From Sulfurimonas sp. (GTDB taxonomy: Bacteria; Campylobacterota; Campylobacteria; Campylobacterales; Sulfurimonadaceae), in assembly GCA_021648465.1 (NCBI GenBank), contig JAKISR010000003.1, positions 10,205 through 74,204 of the forward strand: a DNA stretch of 64,000 bases, in the 5' to 3' direction. This document shows positions 48,400 through 57,772 of the stretch, in pieces (position 1 is the stretch's first letter; the number at the start of each line of letters is the position of its first letter). The position numbers and the translations under genes are program-made. Below the pieces are notes generated by a model that was not told the DNA's origin, ran no database searches, and saw nothing but the letters and a program-made list of their open reading frames with translations.

Positions 48400-49413
48400 A
48401 TGGAACGCATAGTTGAAATAGAAAAATTTGATGCTGAAGAGAGTTCTGAGATAACTCTTCGTCCTGATATCTGGAGTGAGTATATAGGTCAAGAGCAAAT
48501 TAAAAAAAATCTTGGTGTTTTTATTGAAGCTAGTAAAAAAAGGGAAGAAGCACTAGACCATGTACTGTTTTTTGGGCCTCCTGGGCTTGGTAAAACAACA
48601 CTTGCTCTAATTATTGCAAATGAGATGAATGCAAATATAAAAGTAACAGCAGCACCAATGATAGAAAAAAGTGGAGATTTAGCTGCGATACTTACAAATT
48701 TAGAAGAAGGTGACATACTCTTTATTGATGAGATTCATAGACTCTCACCAGCAGTTGAAGAGATACTATACTCATCTATGGAAGATTTTAGGATTGATAT
48801 TATTATAGGAAGTGGACCAGCCGCACAAACTGTAAAAATTGATTTACCTCGCTTTACTTTAATAGGTGCAACAACAAGAGCAGGGATGCTCTCAAATCCT
48901 CTTCGAGATAGATTTGGTATGAATTTTAGAATGCAGTTTTATACACCAGATGAGTTAGCAAAAATTATCTCTCAAGCTTCACTTAAACTAGATAAAGAGA
49001 TAATTCATGAAGCTTGTATAGAGATAGCAAAAAGAAGTCGTGGAACTCCACGTATAGCTCTTCGTCTTCTTCGCCGTGTTAGAGATTTTGCAGATGTAGC
49101 AGATGAGAGCGATATACTATACTCAAGAACTCAATATGCACTTAATGAGCTTGGTATAAATTCACATGGATTTGATGAGATGGATATAAGGCTTTTAAAT
49201 CTTTTAATATCTGCAAAAGGAAAGGCAATGGGGCTTAGTACAATTGCGGCAGCATTAAGTGAGGATGAAGGAACAGTTGAGGATGTTTTGGAACCTTACT
49301 TAATTGCGAATGGTTATTTAGAAAGAACTGCTAAGGGAAGAAAAGCAACAAGAAGTACATATGAAATTTTAGATATTCCAATTGAACAAGCCGAAGAGGA
49401 GAGATTATTTTGA
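48400..49413 (+). CDS. ruvB: Holliday junction branch-migration ATPase RuvB
   Basis: A 337-residue AAA+ motor. Walker [10 protein letters not shown] is near residues 59-67, Walker [10 protein letters not shown] near 107-115, sensor 1 [20 protein letters not shown], the arginine-finger region within it, and a C-terminal winged helix ([20 protein letters not shown]). It moves Holliday junctions with RuvA, which is not in this window. It follows panB closely. Confidence 0.97.
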   Translation: MERIVEIEKFDAEESSEITLRPDIWSEYIGQEQIKKNLGVFIEASKKREEALDHVLFFGPPGLGKTTLALIIANEMNANIKVTAAPMIEKSGDLAAILTNLEEGDILFIDEIHRLSPAVEEILYSSMEDFRIDIIIGSGPAAQTVKIDLPRFTLIGATTRAGMLSNPLRDRFGMNFRMQFYTPDELAKIISQASLKLDKEIIHEACIEIAKRSRGTPRIALRLLRRVRDFADVADESDILYSRTQYALNELGINSHGFDEMDIRLLNLLISAKGKAMGLSTIAAALSEDEGTVEDVLEPYLIANGYLERTAKGRKATRSTYEILDIPIEQAEEERLF

Positions 49414-49444
49414 TATATGAAATTTTTCTTGCAAATAGGCACAA

Positions 49445-49472
49445 TTTTCTGAGGAACTACTTCCTTAGAAAA
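49445..49472 (+). promoter_or_regulatory. Stem-loop abutting the PerM ribosome site
   Basis: TTTTCTGAGGAA (49445-49456) pairs with TTCCTTAGAAAA (49461-49472) through 12 pairs including one G-U, around loop CTAC. The Shine-Dalgarno GGAG begins at the next base (49473). There is no T-run, so translational control is as likely as ruvB termination. Confidence 0.6.
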
Positions 49473-49485
49473 GGAGACAAATAAT

Positions 49486-50535
49486 ATGAAACCACAATAT
49501 TTTGTAGCAATATTATTTGCAACATCACTTTACTGGATGTATCTTCTTTATGCACCATTTCTTTTAGCAATAACAATTGCCGCTCTTTTAGCAGTGTCAA
49601 CTTCAAATATCCAAGCATTTTTTGAAAAAATATTGCGTTCAAAATTAAGAGCGGCATTAATTTCAAGTTTTTTATTAGCAGTTTTATTTTTTGCTCCACT
49701 TGGTTATTTTTTAGCTACCTTAACTATGAAGTTAAATACATTAGAACCAGAAATATTAATAAAACTTCAAGAGTATATTGCTGATTTTATTTATAATCCA
49801 CCAAAGTATTTATTGTTTTTAAAACCATATGGAGTTAATGCACTAGAACAATTAAATATAAATGAGTTTACGTCAAATATATTATCAATTACAGCAACAG
49901 TTGGAAAATTTAGTGCAGGATTTCTAAAAAATGCTTTTTTAATTATAATATTTTACTTTTTTGCACAATATAGTGGTGAATCAATAATGGGGTATATTAA
50001 ACGAGCTATTAAGATGTCAGTTGATGAAACTACACTTATAATAAAAGAGATTTCATCAGTTATGAGTGTGGTTTTTTACTCAATTATAGTTAATGCAATG
50101 TTTCAAGGAATTCTTTTTGGTGTAGCAGTATCATTTATGGGATATAATGGATTGTTATTTGGGATTATGTATGGATTTGCATCTTTAATTCCTGTTATAG
50201 GTGGTGTATTGATGTGGCTTCCATTTATGATATTTGAGTTGTCTATTGGAAATAATTCAAGTGCAGTTTTCATAGCATTGTATACAATTATAGTTATATC
50301 TATCGTAGCAGATACTTTTATTAAGCCTATAGTAATTAAAGAGATAAATTCTAGACTTTTAAATGAAGATGATACTAAAATAAATGAACTTATAATTTTC
50401 TTTGCTATTATTGCTGGACTTGCTACATTTGGCTTTTGGGGAATGATTTTAGGACCTGCTATAACAGCTTTTTTCTTAACAATTATGAAGCTTTTTGAAC
50501 AAAGAAGTGATGAATATAATTCAAAAGATTACTGA
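49486..50535 (+). CDS. AI-2E/PerM-family transporter
   Basis: A 349-residue membrane protein with about seven helices. The pattern FLLAITIAALLAVSTSNIQAFFEK, YSIIVNAMFQGILFGVAVSFMGYNGLLFGIMYGFASLIPVIGGVLMW and TFGFWGMILGPAITAFF is that of the AI-2E transporter superfamily. Members include autoinducer exporters and Na+/H+ antiporters, so the substrate is open. A strong hairpin sits directly before its ribosome site. It overlaps the convergent acyltransferase gene by seven bases. Confidence 0.85.
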   Translation: MKPQYFVAILFATSLYWMYLLYAPFLLAITIAALLAVSTSNIQAFFEKILRSKLRAALISSFLLAVLFFAPLGYFLATLTMKLNTLEPEILIKLQEYIADFIYNPPKYLLFLKPYGVNALEQLNINEFTSNILSITATVGKFSAGFLKNAFLIIIFYFFAQYSGESIMGYIKRAIKMSVDETTLIIKEISSVMSVVFYSIIVNAMFQGILFGVAVSFMGYNGLLFGIMYGFASLIPVIGGVLMWLPFMIFELSIGNNSSAVFIALYTIIVISIVADTFIKPIVIKEINSRLLNEDDTKINELIIFFAIIAGLATFGFWGMILGPAITAFFLTIMKLFEQRSDEYNSKDY

Positions 50536-51419
50536 TCTTTTTTATAAATTTCAGGATATTCATTTTTAAATCTACGGTGAACCCAAAACCAAAATTTTGG
50601 TTCTTTTGTTATAAGAGTGCTTAACCAATCTGCTTGAAGTTGAGTTGCTTTTTGAATATCAGCTTGTTCATTATTAGTTTTTTCAACTTTAATTTCATCA
50701 AATAGTATAAGTGTATAGTTTTCATCATCGTCAGTACGTATGGTTATTGGTATAATTACTCCATTATATTTTCTAGCTAAGTATGCAGGAGTTGAAGTTT
50801 GGCGTACGATTTTTCCTAAAAATGTTACCTCTACGCCTTCTCTTTTATTAATACTTGTATCAATTACTATACCACACCCTTTACCACTTTTCATAAGCTT
50901 TATAAGTGGTTTTATAACATTTGATTTTTCCAAAGAAGAGTTGCCAAATTTAGCACGAGATTCAAGTAGCCATTTTTGATATTGTTGATTTTTCATCTTT
51001 TTAAAAACAGCAGCTATAGGTTCTATAAAAGCACCTATTGATGAACCACCTAGTTCCCAAGCAGAATAATGTGGAGTAACATAAACAACAGGGCGACCCT
51101 CTTTATGAGCATCTTTTACAGCTTCAATATTATGTATTGTTACTTTAGAAGTTAAATCCTCCTTGCTCATATGTCTAATTTCCATAAGATGCAAGAAGTT
51201 ATAAAGAAGATTTTTAAAGCTATATTTTGTTATAGCAATTTTTTCTTTTTCACTTATCTTATTATCAAAAGCAAAGTCAAGATTTTTAAAAGCTACATTT
51301 CTGTATCTTGAAGAGATATAATAAGCTAGTATGCCAAGTAAAGTAAAAAAACCTTTTCTAAATTTTTTTGGTAAAATCATTAAAAGTTTTTCAAGTAGTA
51401 AAAATAGTTTAAAACCCAT
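50529..51419 (-). CDS. LpxL/HtrB-type lipid A acyltransferase
   Basis: A 296-residue membrane-associated late acyltransferase. VVYVTPHYSAWELGG carries the HxxxxE catalytic motif (H in TPHYSAWE); IEPIAAVFKKMKNQQYQKWLLESR and GVEVTFLGKIVRQTSTPAYLARK are conserved in the family. It transfers a secondary acyl chain to the Kdo-lipid A precursor at the inner membrane. It is monocistronic and diverges from the PDC-sensor gene. Confidence 0.88.
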   Translation of the reverse strand: MGFKLFLLLEKLLMILPKKFRKGFFTLLGILAYYISSRYRNVAFKNLDFAFDNKISEKEKIAITKYSFKNLLYNFLHLMEIRHMSKEDLTSKVTIHNIEAVKDAHKEGRPVVYVTPHYSAWELGGSSIGAFIEPIAAVFKKMKNQQYQKWLLESRAKFGNSSLEKSNVIKPLIKLMKSGKGCGIVIDTSINKREGVEVTFLGKIVRQTSTPAYLARKYNGVIIPITIRTDDDENYTLILFDEIKVEKTNNEQADIQKATQLQADWLSTLITKEPKFWFWVHRRFKNEYPEIYKKDQ

Positions 51420-51480
51420 ATATATTCTTATCCTTATATTTTATAAATAAAATTATATCAAATTGTAATAAAGCATTTGG

Positions 51481-51486
51481 TATAAT
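51481..51486 (+). promoter_or_regulatory. -10 box of the PDC-sensor/hisH transcript
   Basis: TATAAT lies 32 bases before the start at 51518. No -35 is evident. AAGG at 51503-51506 is the ribosome site. Confidence 0.5.
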
Positions 51487-51517
51487 TCCGACAATTTTAA
51501 ATAAGGTTAGTAAAAAA

Positions 51518-52423
51518 ATGGTTGCATCAGATATTCAAAATTTCGCAGAAGGTCGTACAAAAGCCAGAGCATATTTTTGTTATTTATTTTCTAAAAACAT
51601 TCCAAATAGATTACCATCTCTTTCTATAGAGATGATAATGCCTCGTCTTTTAAAGATAAAGGCAGATTTACAAAACTGTGAAGGTGTATATCTTCTAGAT
51701 TATCGTGGTGTACAAGTTACACCAACTTTCACCCCAAGCAAGCAATTTGATGAAGATACAGGAAAAATAAGAGCTGATAGAGCATATTATTATCGTGCAG
51801 TAAGAGAAGCAAGATGTACTATAACAGATCCATATCCATCTCTTATAACAGGTGAATTAACAGTTACAGCATCTCAGCCTATATTTGATGAAAAAAATGA
51901 GTTGTTGTATGTTGCTTGTCTTGATATGCCTATTGATGAAGTTATAAAAATAGCTAAACAAAATAGTACAGAGATGTTTTTCTCAAAATTTTTTAAATTT
52001 GCATATGGAGCTTTTGCTTTTGCTCTTATAGCAATTTCATTATTATTATTTTTCAAAGGAATACAAAACTTTTTTCTCTATGATATTACACCTTCTCACT
52101 TTGAGATAGAGAGCGTATTTGAAGCAACCATACTCTTAACCCTAGCACTAGCCATTTTTGATCTTGCAAAAACCATAATAGAAGAAGAGATTATGGGGCG
52201 AAATAAAGAGCAAAACATTTCTGGTCCACATAAAACCATGGTTAAATTTTTAGGTTCAATTATTATTGCTCTTTCTATTGAAGCATTGATGCTTGTATTT
52301 AAATTTGCTATAACAGATCCTGAAAAAATTGTATATGCTATGTATATAGTTTGTGGGGTAGCAATGCTTATAGTAACATTAGCAATTTATATAAAATTTA
52401 CAAAAGTGAAGAATATTGAATGA
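51518..52423 (+). CDS. PDC-sensor membrane protein without output domain
   Basis: A 301-residue protein. Residues 1-150 form a PDC/Cache-type ligand domain (GVYLLDYRGVQVTPTF, RAYYYRAVREARCTITDPYPSLITGELTVTASQPIFDEKNELLYVACLDM). About four membrane helices follow (158-180, 200-220, 245-262, 272-293). There is no N-terminal membrane helix and no kinase, cyclase or chemotaxis domain, so the sensor faces an uncertain side. Its stop overlaps the hisH start by four bases. Function unknown. Confidence 0.75.
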   Translation: MVASDIQNFAEGRTKARAYFCYLFSKNIPNRLPSLSIEMIMPRLLKIKADLQNCEGVYLLDYRGVQVTPTFTPSKQFDEDTGKIRADRAYYYRAVREARCTITDPYPSLITGELTVTASQPIFDEKNELLYVACLDMPIDEVIKIAKQNSTEMFFSKFFKFAYGAFAFALIAISLLLFFKGIQNFFLYDITPSHFEIESVFEATILLTLALAIFDLAKTIIEEEIMGRNKEQNISGPHKTMVKFLGSIIIALSIEALMLVFKFAITDPEKIVYAMYIVCGVAMLIVTLAIYIKFTKVKNIE

Positions 52424-53034
52424 TAGGAATTGTTGATTACAATATGGGAAACTTAGCAAGTGTGCAAAATGCATTTGCTAAGTTAAAGCAAGATACAGTT
52501 GTAGAGAATGACCCAAGTAAGTTTAAAAACTATGATAAATTGATTTTACCTGGTGTTGGTGCTTTTGGGGATGCTATGGAGCATTTAAGAGAGCGAAATA
52601 TGATTGAAGCATTAAAAGAGTATGCATTAAGTGGTAAATATATGCTTGGAATTTGTCTTGGTATGCAACTACTTTTTGATAGATCTGAGGAGTTCGGTAA
52701 GCATGAAGGTTTAAAACTTATAAAAGGGGATGTGACAGCTTTTAATCCAAGCCGGTTTAGTGAGCCTTTAAAAGTTCCTCATATGGGTTGGAATAGAATG
52801 TTTACAAAAGAGCACACTCTTTTTAAAAACTTAGATGAAGAACATTATCTATATTTTGTACATACTTATCACGTAAACTGCACTAATAAAAAAGACATTA
52901 TAGGACAAACAGGTTATGGATATGAGTTCACATCGGCGGTGGCTCATGAAAATATTATGGGTATTCAACCGCACCCTGAAAAAAGCCATAAAAATGGTCT
53001 TAAAATACTAGAAAATTTTATAGGACTTTATTGA
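52420..53034 (+). CDS. hisH: Imidazole glycerol phosphate synthase, glutaminase subunit
   Basis: A 204-residue class-I glutamine amidotransferase that delivers ammonia to HisF in histidine synthesis. The nucleophile C79 lies in GICLGMQ; the catalytic His-x-Glu is in GIQPHPEKS near the C-terminus, and LPGVGAFGDAM supplies the oxyanion region. It overlaps the PDC-sensor stop (ATGA). HisF is not in this window; hisA follows after a structured spacer. Confidence 0.95.
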   Translation: MIGIVDYNMGNLASVQNAFAKLKQDTVVENDPSKFKNYDKLILPGVGAFGDAMEHLRERNMIEALKEYALSGKYMLGICLGMQLLFDRSEEFGKHEGLKLIKGDVTAFNPSRFSEPLKVPHMGWNRMFTKEHTLFKNLDEEHYLYFVHTYHVNCTNKKDIIGQTGYGYEFTSAVAHENIMGIQPHPEKSHKNGLKILENFIGLY

Positions 53035-53045
53035 TTTATGACGCC

Positions 53046-53115
53046 AGCGGGAGTAATCCCGCTAGCTAAGCTAACACTAAGTTTCCTTTGGCAGGAAGCT
53101 CACGCCACTTGTGGC
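53046..53115 (+). repeat. GC-rich triple-hairpin element between hisH and hisA
   Basis: AGCGGGA/TCCCGCT (53046-53063, loop GTAA) is followed by AGTTTCCT/AGGAAGCT (53080-53100, loop TTGGC, one G-U) and GCCAC/GTGGC (53104-53115). TAGC-TAA-GCTA lies between the first two. The stretch is far more GC-rich than its surroundings. It may be a dispersed palindromic repeat or a transcript processing site. Confidence 0.65.
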
Positions 53116-53137
53116 TTTAATAAAAAGGATTTTTATT

Positions 53138-53848
53138 TTGACTTTATACCCAGCAATTGATTTAAAAGATGGAAAAGCAGTTAGATTAACAAAAGGTCTT
53201 ATGGATAGTGCAAAGATTTATTCAGATGAGCCATGGGCTCTTGTTAAAAAATTTGAAGATATGGGAGCTGAGTGGGTACATTTAGTTGATTTAAATGGTG
53301 CTTTTGCAGGTGAACCTAAAAACCTTGAACAGATTATTAAAATTAGAGAAAACTGTAGTGTAAAGTTAGAGCTTGGTGGTGGAATTCGTGATGAAAAAAC
53401 TATTAAAAAAATGTTAGAAATTGGAATTGATAGAATTATTTTAGGATCAATTGCTGTTAAAAATGCTCAATTTGTGAAAGATATGGCATCAAAATATCCA
53501 ATAGCTGTTGGAATTGATGCAATTGATGGTTTTGTAGCAGTTGAGGGCTGGGGTGAAGTTAGTACAATGCGAGCTACCGATTTAGCTCATGAATTTGCAA
53601 ATGCAGGAGTAGAAACTATTATTTGTACGGATGTAAGTAAAGACGGAACACTAAGTGGTGTAAATGTAGATTTTACTCTGGATATAGCAAGGGCAAGTGG
53701 TGTTAGTACGATTGCAAGTGGTGGAGTAAAAGATGAGGATGATATTAAGGCTTTAATAGAGACTAAAGAAATTGATGGTGTTATTATTGGAAAAGCTTAT
53801 TATGAGGGTACAATAAACTTATCTAAGATGTTTAAGTTATTAGATTAA
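53138..53848 (+). CDS. hisA: ProFAR isomerase HisA
   Basis: About 236 residues, a TIM barrel that opens the ribose of ProFAR in histidine synthesis. The N-terminus [16 protein letters not shown] holds the catalytic Asp; [26 protein letters not shown] and [14 protein letters not shown] (second Asp) are typical. The frame is open to a GTG at 53111, but that lies in the hairpin element; TTG 53138 with AAGGA eight bases upstream gives the normal N-terminus. Confidence 0.94.
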   Translation: MTLYPAIDLKDGKAVRLTKGLMDSAKIYSDEPWALVKKFEDMGAEWVHLVDLNGAFAGEPKNLEQIIKIRENCSVKLELGGGIRDEKTIKKMLEIGIDRIILGSIAVKNAQFVKDMASKYPIAVGIDAIDGFVAVEGWGEVSTMRATDLAHEFANAGVETIICTDVSKDGTLSGVNVDFTLDIARASGVSTIASGGVKDEDDIKALIETKEIDGVIIGKAYYEGTINLSKMFKLLD

Positions 53849-53929
53849 GCAATGCTTAATAATAATGTAATTAAAATTTAGGTATTATTATTCACTTAAA
53901 TTACCAAAGATTATATAAAAGGATTTCAA

Positions 53930-54304
53930 TTGAAATTACTTGTTGTTGATGACAGCTCTACAATGCGTCGTATTATAAAAAATACTTTAGCTAGACTAGG
54001 ATATAAGGATGTTCTTGAAGGTGCTGATGGTGTTGAAGGCTGGGCTGCAATAGATTCTAATCCAGATGTTGATATGTTAATCACAGATTGGAATATGCCT
54101 GAAATGAATGGTCTAGATCTTGTTATAAAAGTTCGTGCTGATGATCGTTTTAAAGATTTACCTATTATTATGGTAACTACAGAAGGTGGTAAAACAGAAG
54201 TTATTACTGCACTTAAAGCAGGTGTAAATAATTATATTGTTAAACCATTTACTCCACAAATTTTAAAAGAAAAGCTTGGTGCTGTTATGGGTGTTGAGGT
54301 GTAA
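53930..54304 (+). CDS. cheY: Chemotaxis response regulator CheY
   Basis: A 124-residue single receiver domain. D7 and D8, phospho-acceptor D53 (ITDWNMPEMNG), T83/T84 and K105 are all in place. The start is TTG at 53930 with AAAAGGA upstream. CheY-P would bind the flagellar switch to change rotation. The stop overlaps the start of prmA by one base; the cheY-prmA-ftsH order is shared with Campylobacter jejuni (Cj1118c-Cj1116c), as I recall. Confidence 0.94.
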   Translation: MKLLVVDDSSTMRRIIKNTLARLGYKDVLEGADGVEGWAAIDSNPDVDMLITDWNMPEMNGLDLVIKVRADDRFKDLPIIMVTTEGGKTEVITALKAGVNNYIVKPFTPQILKEKLGAVMGVEV

Positions 54305-55131
54305 TGCAGGAGCATTATTATGAGTTAGTAGTAAATCTATCTTCCCACCATTCACTTTTTTTAGACTTTTTAGCAGACACACTACCAATTGGTTTTGAAG
54401 AGATTGATAGTGGTTTTATTATTCGAAGTGAAGATGAATTAGATACTATTGTTTGGGGTCTAGAACAATTTGCTGGTGCTTTAGAAAAAGCACTAGGACA
54501 AAATGTAAATCTTGAATGCAAACAAACAAAACTTAAAAATAGTGATTGGGTCGAAGTTTATCAAAATAGTGTAAAATCTATAGAAGTTGATAAATTTTAT
54601 ATTCATCAAACTTGGAGTGAGCCAAGTAAAGAGTTAATAAACATAATAATAGATCCTGCCTTAGCTTTTGGTACAGGCCATCACCAAACAACAGCATCTA
54701 TGTTAAAAGCAATAATTAAGTGTGTAAATAAAACTCATAAGGTTTTAGATGTTGGTTGCGGAAGTGGAATATTAGGTATAGGTGCTTTAAAACTTGGAGC
54801 AAAAGTAGATGCATGTGATACAGATCAAATATGTATTGAAAATTCTAAAAAAAATGCAAAATTAAATAATGTAGAATTTGAAAATATTTGGGAAGGATCA
54901 TGTAATTTAACAGAAAATTTTTATGATATAGTTATAGCAAATATTGTTGCGGATGTTTTAATATTTATAGCTAATGATCTAAAAAATGTATTAAAAGAAG
55001 ATGGAATACTTATTCTCTCTGGAATATTAGATAAATATGAAACAAAAGTATTGGATTTTTATAAAGATTTTAAAATTCATGAAAAAACAACCCAAGATGA
55101 ATGGGTTACAATAGTATTAAAAAAAGGATAA
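54304..55131 (+). CDS. prmA: Ribosomal protein L11 methyltransferase
   Basis: A 275-residue SAM-dependent methyltransferase that trimethylates ribosomal protein L11. An N-terminal substrate-binding domain is followed by the segment IIIDPALAFGTGHHQTT, the SAM motif VLDVGCGSGILGIGALKLGA (near 145-164) and IVIANIVADVLIF. It is translationally coupled to cheY and is 10 bases ahead of ftsH. Confidence 0.93.
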   Translation: MQEHYYELVVNLSSHHSLFLDFLADTLPIGFEEIDSGFIIRSEDELDTIVWGLEQFAGALEKALGQNVNLECKQTKLKNSDWVEVYQNSVKSIEVDKFYIHQTWSEPSKELINIIIDPALAFGTGHHQTTASMLKAIIKCVNKTHKVLDVGCGSGILGIGALKLGAKVDACDTDQICIENSKKNAKLNNVEFENIWEGSCNLTENFYDIVIANIVADVLIFIANDLKNVLKEDGILILSGILDKYETKVLDFYKDFKIHEKTTQDEWVTIVLKKG

Positions 55132-55140
55132 AAACCAAAT

Positions 55141-57138
55141 ATGCAAAATAAAAATGATAATAATAATAATAATTTTTTTAATAAAAATCCATTAATTACA
55201 TTTGCAATATTTTCAGTAGTTATAATATTGTTATTTAAAGCTCTTGTTGGAGATACAACAAATACAAACTCTGCAATGAGTGCTGCAAATAAAAGAGTTC
55301 AAAAAGTTAGTTATTCAGAACTTAAATCTTTAATTGCATCAAAGAGTGTAAAGAAAGTTGATATAGGACAAAGTTATATAAGAGCATATGCAAGTGATAG
55401 TTCTTTAGTTTATACTACTAGAATAGTTCCAAATGATTCTGGTTTTATAAAAGAGTTAGATAAGCAAGGTATAGAATACGCAGGATTTAGTGAAACGAAC
55501 TGGTTTACAGATATGTTTGGATGGTTGTTTCCATTTTTAATAATTATTGGTATCTGGATGTTTTTTGCTGGTCGTATGCAAAAAAGTATGGGTGGTGGTA
55601 TTTTAGGAATGGGTAACTCCAAAAAAATGGTTAACTCAGAAAAACCAAAAACTAAATTTGATGATGTGGCTGGTGTTGAAGAAGCAAAAGAGGAAGTTCA
55701 AGAGATTGTAGACTTCTTAAAATATCCTGGTCGTTATGTAGAGATTGGTGCAAAAATTCCAAAAGGTGTACTTTTAGTTGGTTCTCCTGGTACAGGTAAA
55801 ACACTTTTAGCAAAAGCTGTTGCAGGGGAGGCTGATGTTCCATTTTTCTCTGTAAGTGGTTCTAGTTTTATAGAAATGTTTGTTGGTGTTGGTGCGGCAA
55901 GAGTTCGTGATCTTTTTGAACAAGCAAAAAAAGATGCACCAAGTATTATATTTATAGATGAGATTGATGCTATTGGTAAAAGTCGTGCAGCTGGTGCACA
56001 AATGGGTGGAAATGATGAGAGAGAGCAGACTCTAAATCAACTACTTGCTGAGATGGACGGTTTTGGAACTAATACTCCTGTTATTATATTAGCTGCTACA
56101 AACAGACCTGAAGTACTTGATGCAGCACTTCTTCGTCCTGGTCGTTTTGATAGACAAGTTTTGGTTGACAAACCAGATTTTGAAGGTCGTATTAAAATTC
56201 TTAAAGTGCATGTTAAGGGTGTTAAGATGGATACTGATGTTGAGCTTAAAGAGGTTGCTCGTTTAACAGCAGGATTAGCTGGTGCAGATTTAGCAAATAT
56301 TATAAATGAAGCTGCATTGCTTGCAGGTAGAAAAAGTCAAAAAACGGTAAAGCAGAGTGATCTTTTTGAATCTGTGGAAAGAGCAATAGCAGGACTTGCT
56401 AAAAAATCTCGTCGTATAAATCCTAAAGAGAAAAAAATAGTAGCATATCACGAAAGTGGGCATGCTCTTTTATCTGAAACAACAAAAGGAGCTAAAAAAG
56501 TTTCTAAAGTATCTATTGTTCCTCGTGGCCTAGCTGCTCTTGGTTATACCATGAATACACCTGAGGAAAATAGGTTTATGATGCAAAAACATGAATTATG
56601 GGCTGAAGTTGATGTTTTACTTGGTGGTCGTGCTGCAGAAGAGGTTTTCATTGGTGAAATTTCAACTGGTGCAGGAAATGATTTAGAACGCGCAACAGAT
56701 ATTATAAAGTCTATGGTTCAAACATATGGAATGAGTGAAGTAGCTGGTCTTATGGTGCTAGAGAAAAGTAGACAATCATTTATAGGTGGTGGAATGCAAG
56801 CTACTCGTGAGTATAGCGATAAGATGGCTGAGAATATGGATGAGTTTATAAAATCATCACTTGCAGATAGATATGATGCTGTTTTAAAAAGACTTCAAGA
56901 GTACAGTGAAGCTATAGAAAACATGGTAAAACTACTTTATAAAAAAGAAAATATTACTGGTGAAGAGGTTAGAGAAATTATAACTACTTTTGAAAAAGAG
57001 AACAATATTGATTCAAAAGTAGATGTAGCTGTTAATGATATAGAAGAAGAACTTAAAGTTGATGCTAAAATGGCTGGAGAAGCAGAAAATAAAGATAGTT
57101 CTAATGAAGAAAATATAAAGTCGGAAGATGAAAAATAA
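55141..57138 (+). CDS. ftsH: ATP-dependent zinc metalloprotease FtsH
   Basis: The product has 665 residues. Two membrane helices (about 18-34 and 126-143) flank a periplasmic domain. The AAA+ module has Walker A GSPGTGKT at 214-221, Walker [12 protein letters not shown], and the SRH region RPGRFDRQV. The zinc site HESGH is near 437-441. The C-terminal tail is acidic and long. It degrades misfolded and regulatory membrane proteins. It overlaps the Psd-related gene by 11 bases. Confidence 0.97.
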   Translation: MQNKNDNNNNNFFNKNPLITFAIFSVVIILLFKALVGDTTNTNSAMSAANKRVQKVSYSELKSLIASKSVKKVDIGQSYIRAYASDSSLVYTTRIVPNDSGFIKELDKQGIEYAGFSETNWFTDMFGWLFPFLIIIGIWMFFAGRMQKSMGGGILGMGNSKKMVNSEKPKTKFDDVAGVEEAKEEVQEIVDFLKYPGRYVEIGAKIPKGVLLVGSPGTGKTLLAKAVAGEADVPFFSVSGSSFIEMFVGVGAARVRDLFEQAKKDAPSIIFIDEIDAIGKSRAAGAQMGGNDEREQTLNQLLAEMDGFGTNTPVIILAATNRPEVLDAALLRPGRFDRQVLVDKPDFEGRIKILKVHVKGVKMDTDVELKEVARLTAGLAGADLANIINEAALLAGRKSQKTVKQSDLFESVERAIAGLAKKSRRINPKEKKIVAYHESGHALLSETTKGAKKVSKVSIVPRGLAALGYTMNTPEENRFMMQKHELWAEVDVLLGGRAAEEVFIGEISTGAGNDLERATDIIKSMVQTYGMSEVAGLMVLEKSRQSFIGGGMQATREYSDKMAENMDEFIKSSLADRYDAVLKRLQEYSEAIENMVKLLYKKENITGEEVREIITTFEKENNIDSKVDVAVNDIEEELKVDAKMAGEAENKDSSNEENIKSEDEK

Positions 57139-57772
57139 TCTATTAGCAATTACTAAAGAGGGGCGGAGCTACATAATTTGTTCAACTCTACTTTTTGTAG
57201 TTTTTGCTATTTTAGATTGTAGCTATTTACAATTTTTTACTTTTTTATCAATCTTGTTTTTTTTATTTATATTTAGAAACCCTCAAAGACTACAGCAACA
57301 TTATCAAGACAACAGTGTAACAAGTCCAGTAGATGGGGTTATAACATCTATAAAAGAGTTAAAAAATAATGATTATTTATATAAAATAGAGATAAATAGT
57401 AGCTACGGAGATGTTTCCTTATTAAGAGTACCTTTTAATTCATCAATAGAATGGTTGGTAAAACAAAACGGTACAAGACTATCTATGTATAGTTCATTGT
57501 CAAAAAATATTAATGAAAATGTAGAACTTATATTTATAGATGAAAAATCTAATAAACTAAAAATTTTACATAGGTTAAAACAGAGTTTTATGGGTTTAAA
57601 TATAAAACCTATAGTTTTTAAAAATATAAAACAAGGTTCTAAGTATGGTGTGATGCTTAGTGGAACTACAACTCTTTACTTACCTAAAAATTTTAGATTA
57701 AATGTAGATACAGGTGGCAAAGTAATTGCATTTGAGAGTTTAATTGGATATTTTACTAAGGCTATAAATTAA
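57128..57772 (+). CDS. Phosphatidylserine decarboxylase-related membrane protein
   Basis: A 214-residue protein. Two N-terminal hydrophobic segments (about 15-50) lead to FRNPQR, a hallmark of short Psd-type proteins, then SPVDGVITSIKEL and the C-terminal GVMLSGTTTLYLPKNFRLNVDTGGKVIAFES. Short Psds normally have a Gly-Ser self-cleavage site at the position that here reads Ser-Gly, so pyruvoyl maturation is doubtful. The position behind ftsH matches Campylobacter (Cj1115c). It overlaps the convergent TPR gene by 11 bases. Confidence 0.8.
   Translation: MKNNLLAITKEGRSYIICSTLLFVVFAILDCSYLQFFTFLSILFFLFIFRNPQRLQQHYQDNSVTSPVDGVITSIKELKNNDYLYKIEINSSYGDVSLLRVPFNSSIEWLVKQNGTRLSMYSSLSKNINENVELIFIDEKSNKLKILHRLKQSFMGLNIKPIVFKNIKQGSKYGVMLSGTTTLYLPKNFRLNVDTGGKVIAFESLIGYFTKAIN

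Noticed and set aside
53111..53137. Upstream GTG as the hisA start
   Set aside because: The GTG lies in the hairpin element and adds nine residues absent from the HisA family; TTG 53138 has a proper ribosome site.
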